Shown: one piece after another, positions 24,202-37,606 of the stretch
Layout: each line of letters starts with the position of its first letter
Position numbering within the stretch: the stretch's first letter is position 1
Assembly (NCBI RefSeq): GCF_021018895.1
Contig: NC_079384.1
Coordinates: forward strand, 21,564,140-21,628,139
Length of the DNA: 64,000 bases
DNA from: Seriola aureovittata
Lineage: Eukaryota; Chordata; Actinopteri; Carangiformes; Carangidae
Direction: 5' to 3'
Position numbers and translations under genes: made by a program
The notes under the pieces: model-generated
The model's input: only the letters and a program-made list of their open reading frames with translations
Database searches by the model: none
Told to the model about the DNA's origin: nothing

Positions 24202-24292
24202 GTGTCAGCTGGATTTACACATAATCTGGAGACACCTGGATACAGGGTAATGGGTCTGAGCAGGGCTTTTGTTTGGCACTCTGCCATATCCT

Positions 24293-24293
<1 letters not shown>

Positions 24294-24326
<33 letters not shown>
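24294..24326 (+). repeat. (CA)n microsatellite
   Basis: About 16 CA units. Confidence 0.95.
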
Positions 24327-24330
<4 letters not shown>

Positions 24331-25349
24331 GTATACATGCAAAGCCACCCACCCACACCCACAAATGCACATTTGTGCAAACACATTTATCATCCACTTT
24401 CACTTTATGTTGGCTCTGTGTATTCCCATGATCCATCACGGTCTGAATGTTTGCTCTACTATCGGCCATCTTTCATTGTCACCTTCAAAGGATTATCTTG
24501 TCTTGTGTGTGGAGTGATGTAGGTGTGTGTACGCGTGTGTGTTTGAGAGAGAGAAGGAGGAAAAAAAGCAAGAAATGGAGGAAGAGTTTTAGTGTAAGTT
24601 TTTATCATCTCTGTGAGGAAACTATATCAAAACAACACAAACCAACAGGCTTGAAAATTTTGAAATGAAAGCACCTTTTCAGCAGTGTCACTATGTAGTG
24701 GAGAGAGCACCTATCCCTTTCATAGCTGAAAGTGTTCACATTGAAGCTATATAGTTTTCTAAATGGAGCGTAACCAAGCAATGTCTGATGGAGTCAGAGA
24801 GATGGAGGGGGGGTGTAGGAAGGAGATGGAGGCTCAGTCTTTATTTCAAAACTGAAACATCAGGTTTGTGTCTGGATTTCTAGCTTCCATGGTCACTGCA
24901 GAATAATCACAGTGTTTGTGTAATATGCTATGTATAGCTTGTTGGGCATTAGTATTTATTGGTGGTTGATACAATTAGTACTCTAACATTAATATGTTTT
25001 AAAACAAAAATTTAGCTCAGCAGCTTTCTTTTACTTGAACATACTGAACATATCCATATTACTGAGTCATCAACAGAGCAGGAAATCAGCTCCATATAAA
25101 GTGACTAAACCTTGCATTGAGATATGTAAGGTTCTTTATATTTGATAGCTCTGTTATTTTGGATCATCCTTATTCAATGATGTGTCTGATGTTTAAACAA
25201 GAATAATGTTGAGCAGAGCAGGTTCAGTACAGTTCATAACGAGGGCTTGTTCGATATTGTCAGATATGAATGTTGATATTGGATGATTTTGCGAGACCCC
25301 AGATTGCATTCAATTACATTTTTCAATACATCTGCGCATTACACCTACA

Positions 25350-25465
25350 GTATGGAGCCAATCCCAGCTGAAATCAGGCGAGGGCGAGCTTCACCCTGGA
25401 CAGGCTGCCAGTCTATCACAGGGCTGGCATATAGAGACAAACAACCATTCACACTCACATTCACA
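25350..25465 (-). mobile_element. L2/CR1-like LINE tail fragment, reverse orientation
   Basis: GAGCCAATCCCAGCTGAAAT, CACCCTGGACAGGCTG and ACAAACAACCATTCACACTC are the reverse complement of the same tail seen at 10980-11251. Confidence 0.5.
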
Positions 25466-25689
25466 TGTGCACATGCAAACCTCTATACAAATATACATAT
25501 ATATATATATTTTTTTTTTTTAAATATATGCCTGTATGTCTCAGGACAGGCGTTATGCAGCTGTTTAGGAGATCCATGGCTGTTTTGCATTTGCTGTCAA
25601 TGCTGAAAGGGGCAATTTTTTGTGTGAGGGCAAAGACCGGTTCAGCATGCCGAGCATAATTCTGAACAAAGCAACGCTAATAATCTGAT

Positions 25690-25890
25690 AGGCCAAGGAA
25701 CTGGCATGCGTTTCACACAGAGGTTGGCAACAAATTTCACTTTGTCAGGGTGTGGGTGTATGCCAGATGGGGTGACTCGGTAGTTGGGGAAGCTGAGTTT
25801 GCTGAGGCAGAAGTGACAGTTGCTCAGTTTCAAGAGGCCAGCTGACCTGGGCCTGGCTAGGACCTCCTCCACATCCCCCCAGACCTGCCA
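25690..25890 (-). pseudogene. Orphan Ty3/Gypsy reverse transcriptase fragment
   Basis: The minus-strand reading (EEVLARPRSAGL, CHFCLSKLSF, YRVTPSGIHPHPDKVKFVAN) corresponds to the RT thumb/connection region of Gypsy pol, just after the catalytic YxDD box. The rest of the element is missing on both sides. It is a short, isolated relic. Confidence 0.55.
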
Positions 25891-26699
25891 ACCTGGCCAA
25901 CTTCTTTTTGTCTGTTACTGGCATTTTCATTCTGGGAATATACCAATATATAACTAGTATTTCCATTTTTAATTCAATGTCTCGCCAATACATAATCATT
26001 GCTCTGAAAATACTTATCATTTGATGTTCAATTATTATAATCCCTGATGAGTATCGATATCAGTATTGCAGACAGTGCAGAATGTATGGTGGGGAAGTCT
26101 GGAGATATACAGTATCTCTCCATCTCTCCAGGCAACTTTCAAGGAATTTCTGGAGGGCATGCACCTGCCTGTTTTTATCAGTCAGGGGTGTCATGATCTG
26201 CTCTGCTCATTATCATAATAGGTTTGGCTCCAATGATTGACATTATGATTAGAATGAAAAGTCATGTTAACCATCTGTGAAACGGAGAGTACAAATTAAA
26301 TGACAACAACAACAAGCAGGCTAGTTTGCTAAGCTAGGCTAATGTTAACTTAATTCACAACCTCAAGTTTCCACATCTTCCCCAGTCCGTTGACCTTTGC
26401 AAAGGATTTCAAAGAGTCCTCCCAGTCCCCAAAGTGTTTCAATTTATAGATCCTCACTACTGTCTCTTGAAACTATATCACACATTTGTCAGTCATCCGC
26501 TTATCCACTTATGAATAATTTTTTCATAGGTGTTTCCTTGCCATATATGCAAGGGAAACGAACCCGGTGCTTTGTCAAACTCTTCTTCTTTGTCTTTTGC
26601 TTTTCACAGGCAACAAGGTGAGCAAGGCTATGAAAAGTGCCAGTGCCAGTCTCGTCTGAGGCACCAAAATGTCCAGTAACAGCCACAAGCAGATGTCAC

Positions 26700-27055
26700 A
26701 AAATGCAGAGGCTTTAAAGGGTCAATTTTCAACATTTTTTCTGCCGCTCAACATGTTTTTTTGCCTGGAGCGGGTGGTGGTCACTGGACAAGAGCTTCAG
26801 CCATTGTTGCGTTTACAAGGCAAGAGTTTATAATATAATACGTCCTCTGAGCAGCTCTACGTCTTCAGGACAGATTGGAGGCTACAGTGAGTCACTATCA
26901 GAAAGTTAGCTGGTTAGCATGCTAACTCCAGTAGAAGAAAGACGTGATAGAGACAAGAGTTAACATTGGTGTTGCTCTCCACCTCTGGACACAGCTGTTG
27001 GTGAGTAAAGGAATAAATATTGATGCTGAACTCACAATGTTTCTTCTAGACTGGT
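26700..27055. repeat. Probable interspersed repeat
   Basis: Begins CTTTAAAGGGTCAATTTTC and contains GTTAGCTGGTTAGCATGCTA, both typical of dispersed non-coding fish repeats. No borders or class were determined. Confidence 0.3.
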
Positions 27056-27604
27056 AAGTAAACAGCTATGTAGCAATAACAAAACTTACATTTAGCTCCT
27101 TTTGGCCTGTTGAAAAAGACAAAGAAAAGAGCATTGTCATCATTATATTTGAGTTAAGCGTGATCCTCTAAGTGGAGAAAATATGTTTAAATGTGCAGAT
27201 TCATTATTAGTTTTAAACTACTTAAGATCCATGCTGCTTTTATTTTGACTGAATTTGTAGAAGCAGGCACAATACAGCTGTTGATAGAGATTAATAAAAA
27301 ATATAATTAACAGGATGTTGGAGACCATGTTTATTTACTGTATTTGAAGTCATATAAATGTCTTCTGTGATGGTTAATAAAAATAGTTAAATTAGTTAAA
27401 TTAAAAAAATAAAAAAGTAGACAGCCACCAACCCACTGCTCACTTTGAATTGTTGAAATAATTTACAGCACAAGTGAGTAACAGTGGCACACAGTAACAA
27501 GTCTGTTGTTATAGTGCATCATTTCCACATGCGTGACAAGTTGGCACTTATGCTGAAGGGCTTTTGCTGACACCAGTAAAAGGTAGAGGCTGTGACAGTC
27601 CTCC

Positions 27605-27634
27605 CCCTCCCTCCCTCCCTCCCTCCCTCCCTCC
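27605..27634 (+). repeat. (CTCC)n polypyrimidine tract
   Basis: Tandem CCCT/CTCC units. Confidence 0.9.
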
Positions 27635-29149
27635 ATCTCATACTGTTATCTGGCCTGCACATGAACCCTGCTCACCTTGTAACCCCAAAGTAGCAGCATG
27701 CCTGGCTGTGTGTGTGTTTCTCTTGCCTATCACATACAAACAGATCAGGCACAAGTTTTAGGCATGGAGAAGTTAAAACAAAAGAGAGGCTGGAGACAGA
27801 AAAATGAAACCAAGAGAGCGGAAGATTTCTGTGAGATTTATTGTGAGGAATTTAAAGAAAAAGAGGTGAAGCTTCAGGGGGAAGTTAGGAATAGCTGAAC
27901 AAAGAGATGAATGCATATCTTCAACCAAATAGTTGTAGGACATATGGAGCTACAGAAACTAAACTCAGTCTCTTGTGGTCAGTTGTGCTGGTATTTCCAT
28001 CAGTGGAACTCAATTTAGATGCTTTGCTTTCCCTCAGTGCAGTTTATGACATGATTCCTCTGCAGTGTCACAGGAAAAGTTGCTGTGATGGAAAATGTAT
28101 CTGGGGCCTGTACAATTGTTGACTGGAGTAACCACTTTGAGAACTAACACACCACCCCAACACCCAGTAGTAAGTTTAGAAAATTAAACCAAAAAGTTCC
28201 AGGAACTGTGGGATCAGAAGAATGAAACTCGGAAACTAAAAGTTATTCTGCCATTCCCGTTTGTGTTTCCACTGCATTTGAACCATGAAGAAGAAGACGG
28301 CCAATTAGACTGATCACAGATTAAAAAACAACACATAGTCAATCGTATGTATTTACTGTCGATGAGTCTGTTGTACTAGAGTCACGCACCTGCAGTTGTA
28401 GCGATTGCGGCGTCTCTCTTTGACCAATCAGCGACATTCAGCCAGGAAATCTCAATTCATACTCCTACTCCTATTCAATTTAGTTCCTGGTTCTTCCAGT
28501 CAAAACACTGGTAAAGTTCCTCAAAGGGCTCTTGATTCACTGAGAAAGGTGGCTGGTAAATTAGACTGCTCTGCTCTAATCCATCATCTTCTAGAGTTCT
28601 GTTTGTTCTTGTCTAACATAAATCATTCACTCTAGGGAAGTGGGTGGCGGTGTGAAACTAACTACACGCCATAGCAGTGAGTTTATTTTAATTCTTGGCA
28701 GTGGTGCTTCCTGGTCTGCCAAAATCCTCATCAACTACTGGGAGGTTCATGAGGGATCATGCCTTGTCTTGCTGCACTACAACATGGCAGACTGTAAGGG
28801 TAGCATGAATTCCTGTACTCTCTTTTAGCCTTTCTCCACTGTAGGAGCTTAACAACTACACACACAACTTCAAATGCTTTATTTTGGTTTTTTTGTTGTT
28901 CATTGGGTCTTTTCTCCCCAGTTTCTCCCTATACAGCACCTGTGCTAAACTCCTGAAGTTAGAAGCAACTTAATTTTACAGAGAAAAAAAAAAACATGCC
29001 CATACTGTTAAATACATAACACAAATAAAAAATACAAAACAGCAAATCAGAAATCATCATAAACAGTTTACTACCTGGCTCATGGATAATGAGTTCACAT
29101 GTAACTTTCATTCCCCACAATAATAATAATATTGAAAGGTCTTGTCATT

Positions 29150-29216
29150 ACTCTGTAAAGTGACTTGAAATTCTCTATCTAATGATTTGGGGCTATATAA
29201 ATAAAACTGAATTGAA
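29150..29216 (+). repeat. LINE/SINE-type tail motif
   Basis: TGTAAAGTGACTTGAAAT followed by GCTATATAAATAAAACTGAATTGAA matches the end of a tail common to several fish retroposons, recalled from general knowledge. Only about 65 bp are recognisable. Confidence 0.35.
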
Positions 29217-31106
29217 AATTTTAATCAGAAAAAAAGTGAAATAAGTGCATCAGAAAACATTTAACCAACCTGTTGCTGTATTGTGCGGAGTAATTCTTAA
29301 CCAACAAAGGATTATTTATAGATACTCAGCGTCAGCAGCAGCCAAACAGCACTTTGTGCTGTACTTCTTGTATTTCCACAGCAACCTCCTGACCTCTCAG
29401 CGAGACAGTGAAACTACACCCCCTGCTGTCCGGAGTCAGAACCTACAGCAGATCTCCAGCTGCGGGGAAATTTATTTACAGCGGTTTTATTTCCCTCTAT
29501 ACATATTTATACATTTTTAACCACCTGGTTACATAATATGAGCTTGCTAGTCATGTTACATACCGGTATTAAACCACTCTGAAACGCTGCAAGCAAGTTC
29601 TGACACTTTCCCTCTCACTCTTTCTTTTTTCTTTATATATATGCTGATTTTTTAAATAACATAACTGCTTCAAAGTTCACCTGAACTCCTCAGCATAAGA
29701 GAAATGACCATGTTTGAAGACAAACTATTTTCATAGACTAAACCATGTGCATCTTTTAAAAAACGTGAAAGATTCAAATTATTTGTTCAACCAATAGTAA
29801 TAGTTTACTTATAATGGTAAAAAAAAAAGATGTCTAAATTCAAATTTGCAGATAAAAATAAACTTCCATGTTAAAGCTTCTCGAGGGGCCTCACTACTAC
29901 ACCTCTGGTTGTTGGTTGCACAACAACAGAAAAAGTTGGGCCTACAGATGCACCCACTGTTCCCTCAGACTTTTCTCACCCACATACAAACAAAAAAAAA
30001 ATGAACTTGTTCATAAATCGCAATACTGCTAATTTTGCTTATATTCTGAAAAGTCCATGTGGGGTGTTCTATGACCAAACACCCACTTAAATTACAGATT
30101 GCCAAACACAAAGCTATTATTCTCAATGGACTATGCAATAGCAAGATACTATGCTCAAGCAAATCATGGCTCTACTGCTTCGCTCATATTTTAGGGCATT
30201 GAAAGAATTTCTCCTTCCCAGAGAGGAGGAGATAAACTACTGGGGAGAGAAGTTTTCTGGATATTCACTCTAAACACAGAGGAACCAAACGGACTCAGCT
30301 GAGCTTTTCCTTTTATCTTTAATTTAAACCCAAAAAGAATGATACAGCATTGTTGCTTTTAAGAATTTGTTATGTAACTGTATGTATATGTAATATTGGG
30401 TTATTTGTTGTTTCAAATTGCAGCACTGTCCTTCTTGACATTGGCTCACAGACTGATTATCTCCCGCTCCTGTCAACCAATATGAGACTTATTGGTTCAC
30501 TGTTTCACCCCATTGTGCATTCCCCCCTATTTGCAATGTGTTTATTTGCACAGACATCTCTCATACCATGCTCAACTTCCATTCATGACATCATGTGTTT
30601 GTTTTATTCATTCAGCACGCAACATCGCTTCCTTCTTTGTTTACACCCTGTCACACGCAGACATGATCCAATCACGCTTTAGTATTCTCACGACCGCTGC
30701 ATTCATTCATCAAGCTGGTAAACGTGTCTTTCCGTTCCACATCACACATCTTATCTCTGCAACCCGTCCTTCACACAGTGAAACCGTCGGTCTTCTAGCA
30801 AGTTTTTCGGTTTATATTGTGGTTAATCCAATAAAAAAATTAACCACCGGAGGTTAGATGGAGTAACCAACACACACCTACAACAAAAAACACACACGGA
30901 CAAAACTGTTGTTCACCTGTCTCTAACTTCACCTCCTTCAAACACCAAACCCTCCTCATGAGCCTGAGCCGCACACACAGCGGGCTCCTATCCAGCAATC
31001 AACATCTACACAGGTGAGCATCAGGCAGTTACAAACAACAACTTATAATGCTGCATACACAGATCTGAGAAATCTACTTGTTTAACTTAAAACTCTTAAT
31101 GGCTCC

Positions 31107-31107
<1 letters not shown>

Positions 31108-31143
<36 letters not shown>
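31108..31143 (+). repeat. (CA)n microsatellite
   Basis: About 18 CA units. Confidence 0.95.
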
Positions 31144-31145
<2 letters not shown>

Positions 31146-34100
31146 GGTAAACTGCACACATAACCCTCGACAAAGGTAACACAGATACAGAGGTAAACTA
31201 GAGGTTAGAGTTTGGATGGGGAGAAAGAGATGGATGAATGGATGAATGGATGGATAAAATCAGGAGGACAGAGGGTGATGATAAAGGATGGGCGAGAGTT
31301 GTAATAGAAAAGGAAGTGGAGAGAGGTAAGGAGAGAAAGATGCATGGGGAGAGGAGGAAGAGAAGCTCTTTTCTGCCACTGATGGTGTAAACACTGCTGA
31401 CTTCATCTGTTTGAACATGACAGGGCCATTACAGGAAGGGCCACAGTGGTCAGTGACATTGTCACTGCTGAAGAGCAGCAGCAGTATCAAAGTTAAAGGC
31501 TATGGTCTAATATTACATGAAAAATATGTTCTGTTAATATTCTGCTTGTCGCTATGCCGTGTTAAATCGTGGTGACAAATGTAAGTGAATGAGGGTCTAT
31601 ATATGTAGTTGTAGGATGTCTGTCACAATGAATGGTGGGTATAAAATGTTCAGGACACCTTTGAGTTCCATCTGTGGTTAGCAGGGGGTTTCGGTACCTG
31701 CTAAAAATGTTATGGGAGCTTTGTCATTGTGGCTACAATAATAACCACTGATTTATGTATATGTCAGTTGCATCATCTGACTTCCTCTTTTTCGCCCTTT
31801 ATAATTTTCATTTCTATGCAGGCTGTAGTGGCTGGAACTGGCCTACAACTACACCCATTCCAAACACCCATTTCATTAACCTCTCATATAACTAGCATCT
31901 CTTTATTCATAATACACAAATACATAGACAATACCTCTTTTTATATTGACCCTACTTTAACATTTTACATTTTTATAATTTAATGATAATGTGATTGTAT
32001 TCATTTTCATCTGACCTGGTAAACTTTGCAACTAATGATCGTGGTAATGCACCAAAAAGCTGGTTGCCAACTGCCAAAAAACATCATGAGAAGAAGAAGT
32101 GTGTTTTATTGCAGTACTCCAGGATTTATGGCACCTGGCATGCAAACTGAAATCAAATCACATCTCTCAACTAGCAACTGTAATGAAGCTCTGTACCAGC
32201 CTGTAATTTATTTAATGTTGAACTGCTGCAGGCTAAATAAAGTTTCCATTGCATCTGTCTACCTTTACTGCACCTCTTTCTGCATAAGTTTCCTGCTTTA
32301 TGACACATTATTTACCTCACATTGTTTTTTTTCTTGGCTTTTAAATGTAATCTCTGTGATTCTATAGTATATTACAGTAATGTGGCATTGACTGGGGGCT
32401 GGGGATGGATGGGTAGGAGGAGTATCTACTGAAAGTTAATGTGAACTATTTCATTATTTGGGACTATGAACTTAATTTCAAATTCACAATTGTGAACTAT
32501 GAATGTGAACTAGCTCATTTTAATCCGTGTGAACTGAACTTTGAGCTCTTGTGAGGTGTGAATTTGCACAGCACTGACTCTAAAGAACATGAAGAGGGGT
32601 GAAGAGAGGTGAATCAAGAACAGACACATCTTCATGAATTGGCTGGTGGTTAGAAGATTTGAGGCCTGTGGTGTTTATCACTGCACCTCCAGCCTCCTGT
32701 CCTCTCTCTCTGCTCTTTAAAAGCTCCTCACATGTGTGAAGGGCGTAAAATCACTTCCTGGGTTGGATTGCTTTTGACCCCGTCGTCTTGATGGGAGGTG
32801 GGACTGAAGGCCGAGACTTTCACAGGGCTAAAAGGTGACCGCTGTCTCATCGAGACAGATATGGACAGATGAGAGGAGGAGGAGGACGAGATGAAGGTTG
32901 TTGATGATACCAGCTGGAAAACCAGTCAGAGAGAAGGACCAAGAGTTCAGGAGATAGAAAGAAGAGAAAGAATCATATCTGTGAAATAACTAGATTATGT
33001 GAGAATTAAAAAAATATGTTAATATAATATGGAGGATACGAAATGTAGAATAACACAGTGGCAACACATACTGTCCACATAGAGGCTCCACATTGTCATT
33101 TTTGTGGACACTGATTTTTAGCATGTTTTCAATTGTTTTATAGTTTGACTGACATTTGTAATTAAAATTAGTGATTCAAATGATCTCTCTTTAAGCCCTA
33201 TTTGTGGACCCCCACCAATAAGTGAATACAACACACTCACACAAACACTCACACACCACCCTGTGACCTGTAGTCAACCTCTGTCCTGCTAACCTGTATT
33301 TATTGGCCATTAAAGGCCAATAGTTCACTCCAACCCTGACAACTATGATTTATAGGCAGATTCATCACAACAAGTTACTACAGCACATACAGACTTACTG
33401 CTCTGTGTTGACAACACAAGACATTGGAGAATGTGGGGATGGATGGATAGACATATGGAGGGATGACAGACACAAGGAGTGTTTGTGGATGTCAGTGAGA
33501 TGCTGTGATACAGTAAATCAACTTCTTGTAAACACACATACACATGGATGCATGCCTTTCTTTTAACTGCACACCTTCTGTGTGTGAGGTTTAAAATGAC
33601 CATGGTGTCCTTGTGTCTGTGCACGGATGTGTCTTGTCTTACTATACATATATACTTATACCGTATGTGTTTGTAACTATGAATGTTTGTGTTATGACAG
33701 CAGGGTGCCAAATTCACACCTCACAAGACTTAGCTCAAAGTTCAGCTGCCTGATGCCACAGTCAACAGATGTGACTTCAGTCTCCCCATACCCACACCTC
33801 TATCAATGACCAAGCCCTACTCCCAGCTGAAGGTGGAGGTGTGCAGCACTGTGTTGAATGACTTGTCAGTTGGCATAATTGCATGAGGTCCATGGGAATT
33901 TTTTAAAATTATTATTATGAAAACACTGTAATTATATTCTGCATAATGATCCCTATATAAAAGAAAAACAGCCTATAGTCTGTATTGGATGCTGTACAGT
34001 TTGAGATACTGAATGACTCAATCTGTATTGAAGTGATAGCCAATGTTTTGTTTTGTTCAGTTTTTTTCAATTCCTAACAACCATTGGTCAATACTGAAGC

Positions 34101-34448
34101 CACTTTTTCAAAACTCCTTACACAGTCTGCATTACCAACATGCATCTTGGCCAAACAGTGAATCTCACCTCCAAAACTCAGTCAAACCACCAAAACACAT
34201 CATACATGTCTCAAAATAAGCTTGTTGAGCCACAACACTGGCAACAATTCTCCCTCCCTGCACACAGTTCTCTATGTAAAACACAGGAATCTGACATAAA
34301 GCCATTTTAAAACACTGCTATTCAAAATGCTACACCCATGGACCAGTTGACCAATACACATGCCGCCTGGCCAAACACTTAACTACTTAATTATTGACTC
34401 ATTAATCAGGATGTAAGCACTGTAAAAAGACACATTTTTACAACAACA

Positions 34449-35160
34449 ATGGAAGCAGCAGCGAGAGGAAGAAGTGGAGGGAGGGTGAGAGTGAGAGGTA
34501 GGGATAGAGCTAGAGGGGGAGGACGAGGACAAAAAAGGAGACAGCTTTCAGATGAAATCCAGGCACCGTTAGTCGACCATGTTATCAACCATAGGTTGAC
34601 ACTGAGAGAGACTGGACAGAGGGTCCAGCCCAACATCAGCTGATTTACTGAAGCCTCTGTCATCCAGACATTGAGGCTTGAGCACAGGTACGTAACCAGA
34701 ATACCATTCACTCTGCATAATTCAGGATTCCACCAGTCACACTGTATCCATCACCTCTTGGTCGCATTCACAGACGCATTGTAGATGGTGTCCTCCATTA
34801 CCATGCCAACCTTGGTCAATACAACACAGACCACATTGTCACATTTTTGGACAGACTGCTGATCATCGTGATACTGGCGGACTGTATGAACGATGCAGAG
34901 CAGCACTGATATGTGACAGTGGGACAATGTCAGCTTCCATCGTACAGCCTTGATCCAAAACTGGTTTGTTGACCACCCACAATTTCTAGTTCAGTACCTT
35001 CCACCCTGCATACTCTGCAGTTCTTAGTCCAGTTGAGTCATTCTCTGCATGGTGGAGGAAGGTGTGTGACCATCAGCCGAATGTGCACATGGCTCTTCAA
35101 CAGGCAATGGAAGAGGCATGTGATGATGTTGTTGTGGGTGCTGTGGCCAGACCCAGTGAG
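34449..35160 (+). pseudogene. Broken DDE transposase of copy 1
   Basis: It starts with an Arg/Gly-rich basic segment and a helix-turn-helix-like segment (VDHVINHRLTLRETGQRVQP). There is an in-frame TGA at about 34641, then middle pieces in other frames (HRDTGGLYERC; WDNVSFHR; HPQFLVQYLPP). A frameshift follows before the catalytic Glu (PVESFSAWWRKV). Compared with copy 2 it lacks 48 bp, an in-frame 16 codons, at 35137-35144. The catalytic Asp and Glu are about 36 residues apart, near the D34-36E spacing of the superfamily. Confidence 0.6.
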
Positions 35161-35306
35161 GTGTCCTGAAGCAGCCTGAATATTTTCTTTTCCTTTGTAT
35201 TGTAATTTTTTTCTGTATATTTGCCCCTCAGATTTTCATTTTTTGTTCATTGTATTTGACAGAGCTTTTTTTGTTCCTACAACCATAATGAAGGATGCAC
35301 TGTGCA

Positions 35307-35307
<1 letters not shown>

Positions 35308-35376
<69 letters not shown>

Positions 35377-35390
35377 CGATCGATTGATTT
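35308..35390 (+). repeat. (GATT)n array inside transposon copy 1
   Basis: About 20 GATT units with GATC interruptions at the end. It is shared with copy 2, so it was present in the transposon family before both insertions or was copied with it. Confidence 0.95.
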
Positions 35391-35730
35391 GATTTGTTGT
35401 TTTCTTTTAACAGTATTTGTGTTTCTACACATATTTCTGTAGACATGAGTAATTTCTCTCAGCAGAATCCTCTTCATTCAGAACTATGATGACAAGACCA
35501 CCAAAGATCAAAGTGCTTTGGATTGAGCACAACAGTGTGTAGTTGGCTGAACAAGAATGTGCTGATATGAATGATGTGTTTGCCATTTGGTGAAAAAGTC
35601 TGAGAGGTTATGTAGTTTTGAATGCAGTGCTTCATTTTGCAGGTTATATGAGGTGTTTTGCATTTTGGGTGTTTGGTTTTGTGAAATGTGTGAAGTTTCA
35701 AAATCGTGCCTAAGCAATTGTAAAAAACTG

Positions 35731-36989
35731 TATCAACTTTCATCTTTGAAGTTGTAATCATTTTGCACATCAATCAGTATTTCATTATAGAATAAAAATT
35801 GCACTTAGTTGACTGTACTAAAGTAAATGTAACAAGAATTAATCAGAAATGCAGCTATTTGCTTCAATATCCTTTATTTTTTTTTCTATATCCTTGAATA
35901 TAGTAATTTCTTTGAGCAAAATAAAAAATTTGAAACAAAAAAAATAATTCCAGGGATGCCATTATGATTACAGAAAAACTTCAACAGCATGTATAGTATA
36001 ATAACTCATACTGTACAGCACTGTGAGGGTTCTAGTTTTTACCAGGTTGAATCCAGCTTCATCAACAAAGATGAATATATATGCAGTTTACCTGCCTCCA
36101 TCTTCATTACTCTCTAAAACACAGTAAAGTTTTAGTTTTTCCTTACTCTACATTATGTATAGCTGTGAATGTATCCTGTTGAACAGACATCTGTCCTGGA
36201 CATATTGATACTGGGGTTCTTTCACACGTTCACTGTTTCTCTCCAAGCGTACGGTGTACCACTGCTTCAAATTGAAATTGTCACGTGTGCTTGGACTGAT
36301 TATTATTTCATTTTATTGTAAATATTCTGCTGAGATTTCCTATATATTTCAATGTATGGTCATTCAATGCATTTTGTGTGAAAACACTGAAAAATTATGA
36401 ACAGTTTGGTTCGCATAGACTTCAGTTTCACTGAGTGAGAAGAGTTTTGACAATGTGACTGCAGTTTTGATCGATGCATGTTAGCAATCGAAGAAAAACT
36501 GTAAAATAATATCTTCATGTCATATGGCTGGGTATTTTCTAGGTGGTGTGTATACATAGTTCTGTAGCTGATTTTATTTTTGTACATTAACAATGTCATT
36601 CTATAGATGACAATGTTAATTTCTTTTAATTGAGAAGGTTAATGTATTTAATATTATTCACTAATGTTAAGACATTTTTTCCATTCAACAATTTTACCTG
36701 TAAAAGATGGTGTTCAGCACATTTCATATGGAGGATATCAGTCTTGTATCAAACAGTGATTTCCACTGCATGTATTTGCTGCTATATGAATGTTTTTACA
36801 AATGTGTGCACAGTGTTATATTTTCAGGATTGGTGTGGCCTGTGATGCTGGAGCCCGAGGTGATATCTTTTCATGGTGCCCTAAATCCCTTGTGGTGACG
36901 ACCGGGTTAAAGCCTCTGGATCAACAGCGCAGTGCAGAAACTACCATTTGCTGTATATCTAAACACTCACTTCACACGTACATAACAAT
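35731..36989. other. Intergenic, nothing recognised
   Basis: AT-rich and unique by eye. No domain is found in the short open frames. Confidence 0.45.
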
Positions 36990-37021
36990 CTCTCTCTCTC
37001 TCACACACACACACACATGCG

Positions 37022-37097
<76 letters not shown>
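36990..37097 (+). repeat. (CT)n(CA)n microsatellite
   Basis: Short CT tract, then about 45 CA units with ATGCG and ATAC breaks. A smaller CA array follows at 37284-37326. Confidence 0.95.
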
Positions 37098-37098
<1 letters not shown>

Positions 37099-37104
37099 TT
37101 AACA

Positions 37105-37200
37105 ACTGTGGTCATGAAAAAGGCAGATGTTCCAGTAAGGAAACCCCATAACATGCACATGCATGCCTGTGTGTGTGTGTGACTTTTTCATGACCACAGT
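37105..37200. repeat. Perfect 18-bp inverted repeat with 60-bp loop
   Basis: ACTGTGGTCATGAAAAAG (37105-37122) is exactly complementary to CTTTTTCATGACCACAGT (37183-37200). A (CA)n array ends just outside the left arm, and a short (TG)n lies inside the loop before the right arm. Confidence 0.8.
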
Positions 37201-37606
37201 CATACAGAGTTCAGCAGCAGTTCATCCAGGGTAAGACAGGGTGCAGGGAGAGACGCCACTCTCTCCCTCCCTCTTTTCTGTCAGACACACACACACACAC
37301 ACACAAACAAACACACGCACACACAAGTTTACACAGATGGACATAACTAAATCAGTTAAGTGGAAGGTTTACCAATGTGTGGTATTCTTGTGAATACTGA
37401 ACCATAAGTATATGTGTAAAAAAAAATAGATATGATATGAAGGTGAGATCAATTCAAACATAGAAACCTGTTCCGTCAGAGCAACCTCTTCACATGATGA
37501 ACACGAAATAAAGACACAACACACGTAAACATCCCCTGTAAGTATCTGAGCCTCTGTGTAAGATGCTTCAATCAGTAATCAGTGAGAGCTGCAGCTCTGT
37601 TGTTGT

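Larger units (their letters stand above)
27056..34057. other. Intergenic, no gene recognised
   Basis: AT-rich DNA with microsatellites and the tail motif at 29.15 kb. AAAAGTTCCAGGAACT (about 28193) and TAGTTCCTGGTTCTTCC (about 28481) are inverted relative to each other and might mark a decayed MITE. Short open frames have no domains. Confidence 0.45.
34058..35730 (+). mobile_element. IS630/Tc1-like DNA transposon, near full length (copy 1)
   Basis: The left end begins CAGTTTTTTTCAATTCCTAA, and the right end is the reverse complement of CAGTTTTTTACAATTGCTTA, followed by TA. The ends, TA flank and encoded protein pieces fit the Tc1/mariner-IS630 superfamily. A basic N-terminal stretch with a helix-turn-helix starts at ATG 34449 and is cut by TGA after QRVQPNIS. 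The catalytic segment WDNVSFH is at 34920-34940, with the following Glu at 35035-35037 in a shifted frame. The C-terminal EEACDDV region is near 35120. A (GATT)n array lies at 35308-35390. The left flank is TT rather than TA. It cannot encode a working transposase. Confidence 0.65.

Noticed and set aside
34449..34643. Arg/Gly-rich 64-codon frame as a stand-alone gene
   Set aside because: It is the N-terminus of the broken transposase of copy 1 and repeats at 44736 in copy 3.
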